64,000 nt of DNA, from positions 30,809 to 94,808 of IMG/VR virus record IMGVR_UViG_3300031576_000013. One strand, written 5' to 3'. Origin of the DNA: a virus. Below are positions 25,893-34,737 of this stretch, piece after piece (the stretch's first letter is position 1; every line of letters starts with the position of its first letter). The notes beneath the pieces were generated by a model. It was not told the origin of the DNA and did no database searches. It worked only from the letters and a program-made list of their open reading frames with translations. The translations under genes were made by a program, and so were the position numbers.

Positions 25893-26660
25893 ATGGCGCG
25901 CAGCCTGATCCGCAACCTCACTCAGCTGCGAAGCGACTTCAAGGAGTCGTGCAGGGTTGCCACGACTGCCGCGTTGCCATCGTATGTGGCGTCGGGCGCC
26001 GGCGCCACCAAGACTCTTACGGCTTCTTCGACCGGCGCGCTCGTCATCGACGGCATGACGTTGGCTGTGAATGACCGCGTTCTCGTCAAAAACGAAGGCG
26101 GCGGCATCCATGTCGACAACGGCATCTACTACGTTTTTGCTACCGGCAGTGTGATCACTCCGTGGGAACTGAAGCGTACGATCGACGCTTTCGATGGCGC
26201 GAATTTCTCCGGGGGCGTCTTCACGGTCGTCGAAGAGGGCGTACTCAACGCGGAGACGGCCTGGATTCTTCGAACGAACGGTGTGATCGTCGTCGACACG
26301 ACTGCGCTCGAGTTCGTCGGGATGTCGGGGCAAACGCTCGAATTCGATCAGGGGCTTCTCAAAACCGTTTCGACGGTTAAGATCGAACTCGATGCGACGG
26401 CGGATCTGGAAGGAGTAGGCGCGGGGGGCGGTAGTTCGGGCCTTGAATTCGACGTAAACACCGCTGTCGGTAAACTTCGACTCGCTGTGGACCCGACCGG
26501 CGGTGTTCAACGAAACGCGTCCGGAGCAGCCGCCAAGCGCGACGGGAATTCGATCACGAGCAGCATGTTAGGACTACGTGTCAATTTCGACGATATCGTG
26601 CTAGAAACCGACGGCAAGATCGTGATCGATACCGGCGGAAATGTAGTAACCTTGACGTAG
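25893..26660 (+). CDS. Short tail fibre with DRVLVKNE-type repeat domain
   Basis: A 255-aa protein. Residues about 20-125 contain the fibre domain built on LVIDGMTLAVNDRVLVKNE, then DNGIYYVF and a W-containing strand. The same domain occurs in the genes at 26668 and 29917. The C-terminal half (LEFDQGLLKTVSTVKIELD, then DGKIVIDTGGNVVTLT) is a beta module of shaft type. AAGGTGG precedes the ATG. Confidence 0.72.
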   Translation: MARSLIRNLTQLRSDFKESCRVATTAALPSYVASGAGATKTLTASSTGALVIDGMTLAVNDRVLVKNEGGGIHVDNGIYYVFATGSVITPWELKRTIDAFDGANFSGGVFTVVEEGVLNAETAWILRTNGVIVVDTTALEFVGMSGQTLEFDQGLLKTVSTVKIELDATADLEGVGAGGGSSGLEFDVNTAVGKLRLAVDPTGGVQRNASGAAAKRDGNSITSSMLGLRVNFDDIVLETDGKIVIDTGGNVVTLT

Positions 26661-26667
26661 CGCAAAA

Positions 26668-29592
26668 ATGTCGATCCACAAAGCTCTAGCAGCTACCGAA
26701 ATCCACATTTTGTACGCGTTCTCGTTCGCGAGCGCCGCCGCTCGTGAAGGCGCGACTGGCTTGGTTGCAGCCGATGTCGGGAAGGTTGCATGGCAGACCG
26801 ACGATAATTCCTTCTGGGTTCTTACCGACGAGAGCCCGGTCACGTGGGTTTCGCTCGGCGGAAGCGGCGGTTTCGCTTCGTCGATCGCGATCAAAAATCA
26901 GTGCCGGGTGGCGAGCACCGCGAACATCGCATCTCTGTCGACGCTGTTGACGCTTGATGGCGTGACAGTCGCTGCCGGAGATCGCGTTCTCGTCAAGGAT
27001 CAAACAACGCTTAGTGAGAACGGCATCTACGTCGCCGCTGTCGGCGCCTGGACGCGAGCGAGCGACTTTGATTCCACCGCTGAGGTCAAAGGCGGCGTCC
27101 TTGTCGTTGTCTCGGAAGGCACGACGCAGTTTGATTCGATTTGGACGCTTGCGACCAACGATCCGATTACAGTCGGCGTCACCGGCCTGGTCTTCACTAC
27201 CGGTACGGTTACGCTCACAACGGCGGCGCCAGCCGATGTCACCAAAGCCGCAGCCGTCGTCGGCGTAGCGATTACCGCTGCCAGGGCCGATCACAAGCAC
27301 GACATCTCAACGGCTGCCGCCGCTGAATCTATCGATATTGGCGATACGGCCGCCGAAGGTTCTGCTTCTTCGCTTGCCCGCTCCGATCATCGTCACGCCT
27401 TCCCTGCTCCCTCTTCTGGGTACCCCGTCAATGTCGAGAATTCGGAATCTGATGGGACCGCGACGACGTCCGCCAGATCGGATCACCAACATAAGCTCGG
27501 CATTGGAACCACCAAGGGCGACGTTCTCGCGCATGATGGTACGACGTTTCAGCGGCTTCCGGTCGGGGTCGACAGTTTCGTCTTAACGGCCGACACCGCC
27601 GAAGCAAGCGGCGTCAAGTGGAACGCACCGAGTGCCGCCGACTGGCCGATTGGAACTGTTCGGTTCTTCATGCTTTCGCCCACCGGGTTGGACACGAACG
27701 TCGGTTTTGCCGATGGCGCTCCCGATGCTGCGAAAGCCGTCAAGACAATCGCTAAGTTGAAAACGCTGATCCCCCGTTTCGGCAACGGGCGTTCGGTCGT
27801 AATCGTGATCGAGGCTGGCGATTACTCTACCGAGGATCTCGAGTTCACCGATTACCATGCGTATCGGTTGTTTCTGGTACGTGGAACTGTGACCGATCCG
27901 ACAGGCGCATCTGTAGCGTTTGCCAATGACCTTGCAGACAAGATCGTCGATGGTTATGTCCGCGCACCAAGTACTGAAACGCTTGGTTACAGAGTCGATG
28001 GCGCTCCAACGGTCACATTATTTTCCTGCGTAAAAAACGTCGATGGTACTCCTCCCGGATTACCCGTCGAACCAGCCCTGCTCGGAATGCGTGTTCGCTT
28101 TGACGCCCTGACGCCGACCGTCGCATTGCGGAACGTGACGACGACTATCTGGAAAAACACTACAACTGCAATCACAGATTCAAATGATTTTCCAGCCGTA
28201 CCTGTAGCTGGCGGTCCTGGCGTCGGCGACGTTTTCTATATCGAGCGGCCTGGTGTCGACGTCGATCAGTTAGTGGTCGATGGTATGATAACGCGTACGA
28301 GGCTGGGAACATCGCCTACACCCATAGCGATCCCACCAATATTTTCAGGGATCAATGCTAAGGCTGTGACTACGCCGATCATAATACAGGGAAATGTTCG
28401 TATCGACCTGGTCGGTGTTCATGCTGCCGGAGCGACCGCACTTCCATTCACCGCGCAATACGTGCCAAATCTGCGAATGGTCGGCACGTACACCGATGAA
28501 GCTGGCGTCACGATAAGTGTCGGTAATGGCGGGCGGATTGTTGCGACAGCTAGCACAATCACCGCTTCGTTGACCAACGTTGGTGGGCTTTTTCAACGTA
28601 CCGCTTTTGTAGGCGGTTCAGGTGTTTTTGCAGCCGGCGGCGCGGGTCGAGCGTTCAACCTTTCCACCGGCAACGTCATCGTTGGCGGGCGTTTGGCGGC
28701 GTCAGGCGCCGGGAATCTGTTCAGCATCGGCAACGCCGGTGGCACCACCGCACGTCGACTTCGCTTCACGGCAAACACCGCCGGCGTCGATTTGGATTTG
28801 ACCGACGCCAACCATTTCAAGGTTTTTGGCGTCGAGAACGACACGTTACCCGCAGGGATTGGACCGATCCGCTTGAATGGAAACTTTCCTTCCGTCGACC
28901 TTGATGACGTCGTCATGAGTGCTGCTGGGTCAGGGTTCGGCTTGAATATGAATTGTCGTCATGCCCGCGTGAACATGGGCACGACGACGGCGATCACGAT
29001 TACAACTCCGACGGGACAGGAGATCATCTCGGGAACCGGCGGCGGCGGCCCGGTGTTCAGGTTTGCAGACGTTCAGGATCGTCATATTACCGTTAGGGAC
29101 GATCTCGGCAACGTCTTCACGAGACATCAAACTACCGATATCAACACAGCTCCCGAAATCGGGTTGACGCTCTCTGCGACTGCTTACCCATTATATGCGC
29201 AATTCAGAGTCGTACGGCGGGTAACCGGCGCGGCCGATGGAGAGTTCGGCGTCGCCAAGGCTGATGCGGCGAGCACGTCGGATCGCATTCTCGGTGTCCT
29301 GATGACAGATACGTTAGTCTCGCCGCGTGGGCGCATCGCAACACACGGTCCCGCAGTCTTGGAATTCGACGCGGACCCGGGAACTGCTCCCGCGCTCGTT
29401 TATTTATCGCACCTGGACGACGGCAGTATCGCAGGTTTGGGGCGAATCACGCCGCCACCCAGCAACGGTTTGAACCAAAAACTTCGTCTTGGACATTTGC
29501 TTCGCCGTTTAACGACGATCGCGCCGTTTCTCGGCGTCGTCGATCTGCATCCCGAGTTGATCCCGATAACATCGGACGGAGCAACGCCATAA
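26668..29592 (+). CDS. Long tail fibre with HxH repeats and beta-helix C-terminus
   Basis: A 974-aa protein. The N-terminus has a GLVAADVGKVAWQTDDNSFW domain, then the GDRVLVKDQTTLSENGIYV domain shared with two neighbours. It is followed by three AR(A/S)DHxH units about 35 residues apart (ADHKHDIS, SDHRHAFP, SDHQHKLG). In T4 gp37 such HxH motifs hold metal ions along the trimer axis. From about residue 320 a long beta-helix-like domain follows (FGNGRSVVIVIEAGDYSTEDL) with many short strands, probably the receptor-binding or depolymerase-like part. Confidence 0.78.
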   Translation: MSIHKALAATEIHILYAFSFASAAAREGATGLVAADVGKVAWQTDDNSFWVLTDESPVTWVSLGGSGGFASSIAIKNQCRVASTANIASLSTLLTLDGVTVAAGDRVLVKDQTTLSENGIYVAAVGAWTRASDFDSTAEVKGGVLVVVSEGTTQFDSIWTLATNDPITVGVTGLVFTTGTVTLTTAAPADVTKAAAVVGVAITAARADHKHDISTAAAAESIDIGDTAAEGSASSLARSDHRHAFPAPSSGYPVNVENSESDGTATTSARSDHQHKLGIGTTKGDVLAHDGTTFQRLPVGVDSFVLTADTAEASGVKWNAPSAADWPIGTVRFFMLSPTGLDTNVGFADGAPDAAKAVKTIAKLKTLIPRFGNGRSVVIVIEAGDYSTEDLEFTDYHAYRLFLVRGTVTDPTGASVAFANDLADKIVDGYVRAPSTETLGYRVDGAPTVTLFSCVKNVDGTPPGLPVEPALLGMRVRFDALTPTVALRNVTTTIWKNTTTAITDSNDFPAVPVAGGPGVGDVFYIERPGVDVDQLVVDGMITRTRLGTSPTPIAIPPIFSGINAKAVTTPIIIQGNVRIDLVGVHAAGATALPFTAQYVPNLRMVGTYTDEAGVTISVGNGGRIVATASTITASLTNVGGLFQRTAFVGGSGVFAAGGAGRAFNLSTGNVIVGGRLAASGAGNLFSIGNAGGTTARRLRFTANTAGVDLDLTDANHFKVFGVENDTLPAGIGPIRLNGNFPSVDLDDVVMSAAGSGFGLNMNCRHARVNMGTTTAITITTPTGQEIISGTGGGGPVFRFADVQDRHITVRDDLGNVFTRHQTTDINTAPEIGLTLSATAYPLYAQFRVVRRVTGAADGEFGVAKADAASTSDRILGVLMTDTLVSPRGRIATHGPAVLEFDADPGTAPALVYLSHLDDGSIAGLGRITPPPSNGLNQKLRLGHLLRRLTTIAPFLGVVDLHPELIPITSDGATP
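27407..27426 (-). repeat. Dispersed repeat-like sequence in the long fibre gene
   Basis: The plus strand reads CTCCCTCTTCTGGGTACCCC, one substitution from the reverse-complement consensus. The paralogous gene at 30.66 kb lacks it and encodes PTAGYP instead of PSSGYP, so this may be chance or a local conversion. Confidence 0.4.
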
Positions 29593-29915
29593 TGTACCAG
29601 GTTACCGTCGACGTCTCGCTGGCTTGCACCGATGGTCCCCGAGCGCCTGGGAAGTGCGTTGTACGTGTTTACACGTACTTGACGGTCGACGAACTGCAAA
29701 TCACGGAACATGCTATCATTTTGCAAGACGGTACATCTCAAGGCGTGAGGACCAAAGCGATCGATCCAGCGCATCCGTACGAGCAAACTGAAACTTTTTC
29801 GCTGAGTACACCTACCGGATGCGCTGATTTCAATGCCGCGTTTCCTGGGGTCGGTTCACCAACAGCGGTAGAAAGTTATCTTCGTATTAAAGGGCTGCTT
29901 CCTCCGGTAATTTGA
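29592..29915 (+). CDS. Small hypothetical fibre-cluster protein
   Basis: A 107-aa protein overlapping the preceding stop by one base (TAATG). It is beta-rich (YQVTVDVSLACTDGP, then VVRVYTYLTVDELQ) with three Cys. It lies between two fibre genes that share domains, so it may be a fibre cap or assembly factor. No family recognised. Confidence 0.6.
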   Translation: MYQVTVDVSLACTDGPRAPGKCVVRVYTYLTVDELQITEHAIILQDGTSQGVRTKAIDPAHPYEQTETFSLSTPTGCADFNAAFPGVGSPTAVESYLRIKGLLPPVI

Positions 29916-29916
29916 A

Positions 29917-31422
29917 ATGTCAGAGCTAACCACATCACAAGCCGCAATAATTGCCGCCGCACTCGCGCCCGGTTCTCGGACGCCTGTTCGTCTAGCAACG
30001 ATCGTCTCAATCACGCTCTCTACGAATCAATCGATTGACGGTGTCGTTACTGCTACTGGCGATCGTATTCTTGTAAAGAATCAAGCGACCGCGAGCGAAA
30101 ACGGGATCTATCTGGCCGCCGTTGGGGCATGGACCCGCGCTGCCGATTTCGATGAAGACGCGGAGGTCAAGGGCGGCGAGTTGATCCCGGTCTCGGAAGG
30201 TTCCACGCAAGCCGACACGGTTTGGCAACTGACGACCAACGATCCGGTCGTTGTAGGCGTCACGTCGCTCGTCTACGATTTGTATGGTCGATTGACATCG
30301 ACTGCGCCTGCGGACGTAATAAAAGCTGCCGCTGTAGTCGGTACTGCTGTTACAGCCGCACGTGCCGATCACAAGCACGATGTTACAACTGCCGCACCAG
30401 GCACGATTGCAGTAGGTGATGCAGCAACCGAAGGTACGGCGACCTCCCTTGCGAGATCCGACCATCTTCATGCGCTTACCGCTCCTGCGGCTCCTGCCGA
30501 TGTCACTAAGGCCGCTGCGAGTGCAGGAACGGCAACTACTGTTGCTCGTGCAGATCACAAACATGATATTTCGACAGCTTCGCCAAGCGCCGCTCTTGAC
30601 ATTGGGGACAGCGCAGCTGAAGGCACAGCGACCAGCCTCGCACGAAGCGACCATCAGCATTCTTTTCCAGCACCGACAGCTGGCTATCCAGTAGATGTAG
30701 CGGGGACCGAAGCTGACGGTACCGCTACGACGCCTGCTCGTTCAGACCACCAGCATAAGCTCGGCATTCTAACGACGACGGGCGACATCATTACGTACTC
30801 GACGCTGCCTGTGAGGCGCGCGGTAGGCACTAATGGCCAGGTTCTCACGGCGGACTCGGCCGAAGCAGACGGCGTGAAGTGGGCTGCGGCAGGTGGTGGT
30901 AGTAGCTTTCCCAAGTTTCACCTGTACGGTGACCAGCTCGCCAGCCCGAACTCGGCGAACTGGATCGTCAACGCGATGGCTCCTGCGGCGGCCGACTCGC
31001 TCAACGCCGCGCTCACCGTGCGGCGGTTCGACGACACGACCGAGGAGGGCGTCGGCTTCATACTTCGCATCCCCGCGTCGGCCACGAACATCATCATCGG
31101 CATGGTGACCCGGGCGCAGACGGCCCCTGGCGCCGCCCGCACCGTCGGCGTCAAGCTCTACTTCCGGCAGATCCCGGACAACGCGGCCGTGTCCACGACG
31201 TGGGCCGGCGCCAACGACGGCAGCCACGTCCTAGCCGACATCGCCATCCCGGCGAATACAAACTTCCAGTACGCCACGCAGACGCTCGCGCTCACGGCGA
31301 CCACGCCTGACCTCGTGGCCGACAAGCTCTACCAGGTGGAAGTGACGCGCATCAACCCGACGGCCGGCACGGAACTCGTCGGCGACTGGAATCTGCTCGA
31401 ACTGACGGCGGCCTTCTCATGA
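29917..31422 (+). CDS. Tail fibre with five HxH repeats and a compositionally distinct C-terminal module
   Basis: A 501-aa paralogue of the 974-aa fibre. Residues about 30-120 hold the GDRILVKNQATASENGIYL domain. Five DHxH units follow (ADHKHDVT, SDHLHALT, ADHKHDIS, SDHQHSFP, SDHQHKLG), then the shared LGI...TTGDIITY linker. From about 30900 the DNA becomes visibly more GC-rich at third positions and encodes a new beta domain (FILRIPASATNIIIGMVTRAQ). That module has probably been exchanged by recombination. It is coupled to the next gene by ATGA. Confidence 0.75.
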   Translation: MSELTTSQAAIIAAALAPGSRTPVRLATIVSITLSTNQSIDGVVTATGDRILVKNQATASENGIYLAAVGAWTRAADFDEDAEVKGGELIPVSEGSTQADTVWQLTTNDPVVVGVTSLVYDLYGRLTSTAPADVIKAAAVVGTAVTAARADHKHDVTTAAPGTIAVGDAATEGTATSLARSDHLHALTAPAAPADVTKAAASAGTATTVARADHKHDISTASPSAALDIGDSAAEGTATSLARSDHQHSFPAPTAGYPVDVAGTEADGTATTPARSDHQHKLGILTTTGDIITYSTLPVRRAVGTNGQVLTADSAEADGVKWAAAGGGSSFPKFHLYGDQLASPNSANWIVNAMAPAAADSLNAALTVRRFDDTTEEGVGFILRIPASATNIIIGMVTRAQTAPGAARTVGVKLYFRQIPDNAAVSTTWAGANDGSHVLADIAIPANTNFQYATQTLALTATTPDLVADKLYQVEVTRINPTAGTELVGDWNLLELTAAFS

Positions 31423-32111
31423 GCGTGAAGGTAACATCGGCATCGAACAACAACTTGCAGCGTCCGTCGGACGACGCGGCGCTCGCACCGGCGCAACTGA
31501 CCATCGCGTGCTGGATCAAGATGCATGTCGTGTCCGGGACGCAGGATCTCATCAGCAAAAGCGGCGTTTCGAGCGATCTGTCTTATGGATGGCGGCTCAC
31601 ATCTGCTGGCATTTTGGAACTGGGCACGAGCACAGACGGTACTTCGTTCAACACGACAAGTAGCGTCTCGACCATCGTAGTGGACACCTGCTATCACCTC
31701 TGCATGACCCACTCCACGACGGCAAAAACCCTCTACATCAACGGCGTGCAGGATGCGACTGGCGCAGGTCCCGGCGCCCTGTTCAACAGCACCGTCGCTC
31801 TGCACATCGGAGACCGCACCGACGGTGCAAATAACTCGAACTTCTTCATGGAAGACCTGCGGTTCTACAACCGGGCGCTGTCGCAGGCCGAGGTAGAGAC
31901 GATTTTTGCGTGCCAAGGCACGGATGGCATCATGCAGGGTGGCATCGCGCGGTATCAGATGGACGAGGGGGCGCCGGGCGTTATTATTGGCGAGACTGCG
32001 CATGTCAAGGACGTGTGGAACAACGCGCTCCACCTCAGCGCCCTTGGCACCACGCGGCCATCATGGGAAGAAGGCTTGATTGTGCACGCAAGACGGAGAC
32101 GCGCAGCGTAA
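31419..32111 (+). CDS. LamG/concanavalin-like receptor-binding protein
   Basis: A 230-aa protein with the LamG-type laminin/pentraxin pattern: LTIACWIKMHVVSGTQDLISK, HLCMTHSTTAKTLYINGVQD, LHIGDRTDG, and FMEDLRFYNRALSQAEVETIF. These jelly rolls bind glycans. It is translationally coupled (ATGA) to the preceding fibre and shares its GC-rich style in the 3' half, so the two may have arrived together. Confidence 0.8.
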   Translation: MSVKVTSASNNNLQRPSDDAALAPAQLTIACWIKMHVVSGTQDLISKSGVSSDLSYGWRLTSAGILELGTSTDGTSFNTTSSVSTIVVDTCYHLCMTHSTTAKTLYINGVQDATGAGPGALFNSTVALHIGDRTDGANNSNFFMEDLRFYNRALSQAEVETIFACQGTDGIMQGGIARYQMDEGAPGVIIGETAHVKDVWNNALHLSALGTTRPSWEEGLIVHARRRRAA

Positions 32112-32123
32112 AAGGAATCGTCA

Positions 32124-32663
32124 ATGGCTCTTTTGATTCACAGAACGACGTTCGAGACCAAATATGATGATCCGAACGATCATCCATTAGCGGATTACAT
32201 CCAGCGTGGCCGAGGCGCCGATAACTCGGATCTCGACGCGCTCGTGAACATCCCGAAGAAATACTGGAAAGTCGTTGACGATGATCGCCTCGCAGCTATG
32301 GACACGGGTGAACGCGCTGTGGTCGATGCAGCTGCGGTTCCAAGCCTAAAAGGAGCTGCGCTCAGTGCTCTCGGTTTGCAGGTCACTGAGTACATCGGTG
32401 CCAAATACAGCGAACCACTTCAACGTACACTGTTGGCACTCGAACAAAAGGCCCGCGCCGACGGAAAAATCAACAAGGCCAACTACATCAAACAGCTTTT
32501 TGATTGGGCGGAAAACGTTCTCGGATATTACGTTACGAAAGCGGGTGAATTGAGTGCCGCTGCCGACGTAGCAGCGTTGACAGCAATTTCGATCGATCTC
32601 ACACAATTCGACGCAAGTGATCCCCAGATCAAACTTCCAAACGTCCTTGCAATTACCGATTGA
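32124..32663 (+). CDS. Hypothetical protein at the end of the fibre cluster
   Basis: A 179-aa helical protein (DDDRLAAMDTGERAVVDAAAVPSL, then AYxx-poor helices with KADG-like linkers). Similar short proteins with a WKVVDDxLxxMxxxERxxVDA block follow phage fibre genes and contain a conserved YWKV...LSPAE-type motif. Function unknown. The ribosome site is AAAGGA. Confidence 0.6.
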   Translation: MALLIHRTTFETKYDDPNDHPLADYIQRGRGADNSDLDALVNIPKKYWKVVDDDRLAAMDTGERAVVDAAAVPSLKGAALSALGLQVTEYIGAKYSEPLQRTLLALEQKARADGKINKANYIKQLFDWAENVLGYYVTKAGELSAAADVAALTAISIDLTQFDASDPQIKLPNVLAITD

Positions 32664-32665
32664 TT

Positions 32666-33034
32666 ATGCGCCGGAAGTTGACAACTATCCTGCTTGTGAC
32701 GGGGATCGCAATCTACGTCGTTTGGGATATTTACGTCGCGTTCGTAGAGCATTCGTTGATCTCAGGGACCGGTGGAACGATCTCCGAAGTCACATTGAGC
32801 TACGCCGAACAGCATCCACAATTGCCCTACGCTGTCGGAGGCGTTTGCGGGCATCTGTTTACTCGTGTAGCTAAAGCGTCACAACGTTTGCTTCGAATCG
32901 GAATTCTTAGTTCGATAGCGATCAACTTGACAGTTGCGGACGTGTTCGTCAATTTTGCGGTACCGCCGCTTGCGATGTTGCTGATCGGCCTTCCTCTAGG
33001 CATCGTCTTGTGGCCACAAGTCAGGAGTGAATAA
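32666..33034 (+). CDS. Membrane protein, possible holin or lysis accessory
   Basis: A protein of about 122 aa starting at the ATG at 32666; a TTG at 32660 would overlap the upstream stop. It has an N-terminal transmembrane segment (TILLVTGIAIYVVWDIYVAFV), a soluble middle, and two hydrophobic segments near the end (IGILSSIAINLTVADVFV and LAMLLIGLPLGIVLW). It sits upstream of the endolysin among small membrane proteins, so a holin or pinholin role is possible. Confidence 0.6.
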   Translation: MRRKLTTILLVTGIAIYVVWDIYVAFVEHSLISGTGGTISEVTLSYAEQHPQLPYAVGGVCGHLFTRVAKASQRLLRIGILSSIAINLTVADVFVNFAVPPLAMLLIGLPLGIVLWPQVRSE

Positions 33035-33036
33035 AC

Positions 33037-33324
33037 GTGGGCGATACGCTATTACAGTACGGCGCTATCGGCGCGATTTTGATGGCAACGCTCACCGTAT
33101 TCTTGTGGGCATTCAAGCGGTTGTTCGATCATTTCTTGAATCAGCAAGACAAGAAAGAAGAACGCATTGGCACATTCATGGATGAATCAGTCGGTGCGAT
33201 GCGCGACATTCGTGAGCAAATAAAGATCGGAAACATGGAGTTGCTCGCGGAGATCAGAGCCCTTTCCGCCGCGCACGTCAGCCGAATCGTCGAGGAGATC
33301 AAGGAACGGAGGCCGTCGAGGTAA
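33037..33324 (+). CDS. Small membrane protein with one TM and a coiled coil
   Basis: A 95-aa protein starting at a GTG two bases after the preceding stop. It has one N-terminal transmembrane helix (GAIGAILMATLTVFLWAFKRL) followed by a charged helical tail. The layout resembles phage XhlA-type lysis proteins or a small holin. It is part of the lysis-region gene string. Confidence 0.6.
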   Translation: MGDTLLQYGAIGAILMATLTVFLWAFKRLFDHFLNQQDKKEERIGTFMDESVGAMRDIREQIKIGNMELLAEIRALSAAHVSRIVEEIKERRPSR

Positions 33325-33573
33325 ATGCTGCCCCCAAGAATCGAGGTCGCTAGCGGACCGATTAACGGGGCGAACAAGAAGTTCGCGACGGTTGAATTGT
33401 TTGTTCCTGGATCATTGGTTGTGCTTTTGAACGGCGTCGCGCTCGAAGGGACGCTCGACAACGGGTGGACCGAAACTGGCGGCAACGAATTCACGGTGAA
33501 AGAAGCGCCGATCGTCGGTGACGTGATTCAAGCCTTCTATCGACCGGTCGCGGGCTTCGCGCCGCCTTGTTGA
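33325..33573 (+). CDS. Small beta protein, paralogue of the next gene
   Basis: An 82-aa protein starting directly after the preceding stop. The pattern is GPINGANKKFAT, then LVVLLNGVALEG, FTVKEAPIVGDVIQAFYRP. The gene at 33581 has the same block order, so these are tandem paralogues. Similar short NG...F..P.GD.I.A.Y modules occur in phage tail-tip and fibre-associated proteins. Confidence 0.65.
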   Translation: MLPPRIEVASGPINGANKKFATVELFVPGSLVVLLNGVALEGTLDNGWTETGGNEFTVKEAPIVGDVIQAFYRPVAGFAPPC

Positions 33574-33580
33574 GAGAACC

Positions 33581-33934
33581 GTGGGCGTTGCCCGTATAGC
33601 CGCATGTACCGGCGCTGTTGATGGCGTGAACGTCACGTTTTTCACACCCACGCCCTACAGCGCGTTGAGCTTGGTCGCGATGGTCAACGGCCAAGCAAAG
33701 GTGGCGGCCAACGACGACGGCTTCATCGAAACCAACCCCGCGACGGGGGAATTCACGTTGAAGGAGGCGCCGCTAGTTCATGACGTGATCCAAGCGTTCT
33801 ACATCGACACAACGCCCGATCCATTCGAGGGCGTCGAACCGATCGTCGGCGTTTTGATCGATCTCGACTTCATCGCGGGTGTCGTTCGTGATCCCGAAGT
33901 ACTTGTAGGCCGTCTCCATGAATGCGAAGATTGA
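33581..33934 (+). CDS. Small beta protein, paralogue of the preceding gene
   Basis: A 117-aa protein starting at a GTG. It shares GAVDGVNVTFFT, LVAMVNGQ, FTLKEAPLVHDVIQAFYID with the 82-aa neighbour and adds an acidic C-terminal extension of about 35 residues. Probably a virion surface or tail-tip component; the role is inferred from the repeat module only. Confidence 0.65.
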   Translation: MGVARIAACTGAVDGVNVTFFTPTPYSALSLVAMVNGQAKVAANDDGFIETNPATGEFTLKEAPLVHDVIQAFYIDTTPDPFEGVEPIVGVLIDLDFIAGVVRDPEVLVGRLHECED

Positions 33935-33937
33935 GCC

Positions 33938-34315
33938 GTGGCCACGATCGTAACGGTTGCACCGCCTGTCGTCGAAGTCGGGATCGCGAAAGGGTCCACG
34001 AAAACGCTCGAGCTCAGCGTTATCGACGCCGTCGATGCACCCGTCAATCTGACCGGGGCGATCGTCACCTTTACGGTCAAAAAGAGCATCACGGACGTGA
34101 CTGCGCAGATCGTGAAGTCTTCGACTGACGTCGATGAAATTCTGATTACGAATCCGACCGGCGGTGTTGCCAGAATATTTTTGATCCCGACCGATACAAG
34201 TACGAAGGCGACCGGCCGCTACATCTTCGATATCTGGGTCGAGCTCTCTGGCGGCAAGAAGTACCAAGTTATCGGGCCGAGCACATTCACGATCAACCCG
34301 GCAGTCACACCGTAG
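33938..34315 (+). CDS. Ig-like baseplate/fibre-associated protein
   Basis: A 125-aa beta protein. The pattern KGSTKTLELSVIDAVDAPVNLTG, then VTFTVKKSITD, then ATGRYIFDIWVEL and a final strand resembles the N-terminal Ig-like domain of BppU-type baseplate upper proteins and related small phage proteins. It follows the two small beta proteins. Confidence 0.65.
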   Translation: MATIVTVAPPVVEVGIAKGSTKTLELSVIDAVDAPVNLTGAIVTFTVKKSITDVTAQIVKSSTDVDEILITNPTGGVARIFLIPTDTSTKATGRYIFDIWVELSGGKKYQVIGPSTFTINPAVTP

Positions 34316-34326
34316 GAGGCAAGTCG

Positions 34327-34737
34327 ATGGAAAACGCGAACGATCTATGGTCCGTCTTCATGACGAAAGAGTTCGGCATCGCGTGCGTCGCGATCGTTGC
34401 GATCATGTGGACGCTGAAGAAGGCAGCCAAGCAGGCGGCCCCGGCCCTCTACATCAAAGGATGGTTTCAGGCGATCATGACGCTCCTCAACCTCGGTTTC
34501 GGTTGCGTCGTCGCGATTCCAAAGGACTTTTTGGTCGGCAAGACTTACGGTCAGCGCGTACTGCTTGGTTTGTGCGCGGGGCTACTCAGCCACACATTCT
34601 ATTCGGCGGTGATCAAGCGCATAACCGCATTCGTCGAAGGGCGTAGTACGGACAAAGAAGCAGCACGCACCAGCGCTTCGATCGCAGCAGTACCCGAATC
34701 GACGCCGAAGCCGGGGAACCCAGAAGGAGGGAAATAG
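34327..34737 (+). CDS. Putative holin
   Basis: A 136-aa protein directly before the endolysin. It has hydrophobic segments at about residues 15-30 (EFGIACVAIVAIMWTL), 45-65 (FQAIMTLLNLGFGCVVAI) and 75-95 (VLLGLCAGLLSHTFYSAVI), and a polar C-terminal tail. Size, membrane topology and position fit a holin. Its last codons contain a full dispersed repeat that encodes PGNPEGG and supplies the ribosome site of the endolysin gene. Confidence 0.7.
   Translation: MENANDLWSVFMTKEFGIACVAIVAIMWTLKKAAKQAAPALYIKGWFQAIMTLLNLGFGCVVAIPKDFLVGKTYGQRVLLGLCAGLLSHTFYSAVIKRITAFVEGRSTDKEAARTSASIAAVPESTPKPGNPEGGK
34713..34731 (+). repeat. Dispersed repeat supplying the endolysin ribosome site
   Basis: GGGGAACCCAGAAGGAGGG, with AAGGAGG placed 7-8 nt before the GTG at 34738. 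Translated in the holin gene as GNPEGG, the same frame as other sense copies. Confidence 0.85.

Noticed and set aside
26808-26830. Further copy of the dispersed repeat (CTTCTGGGTTCTTACCG)
   Set aside because: It matches only the core ten bases and encodes a conserved fibre segment (SFWVLTDESP), so chance is sufficient.
27238-30770. CRISPR-like periodic repeats in the fibre genes
   Set aside because: The periodicity is coding (DHxH protein repeats) with diverged DNA units and no constant repeat or variable spacers of uniform length.
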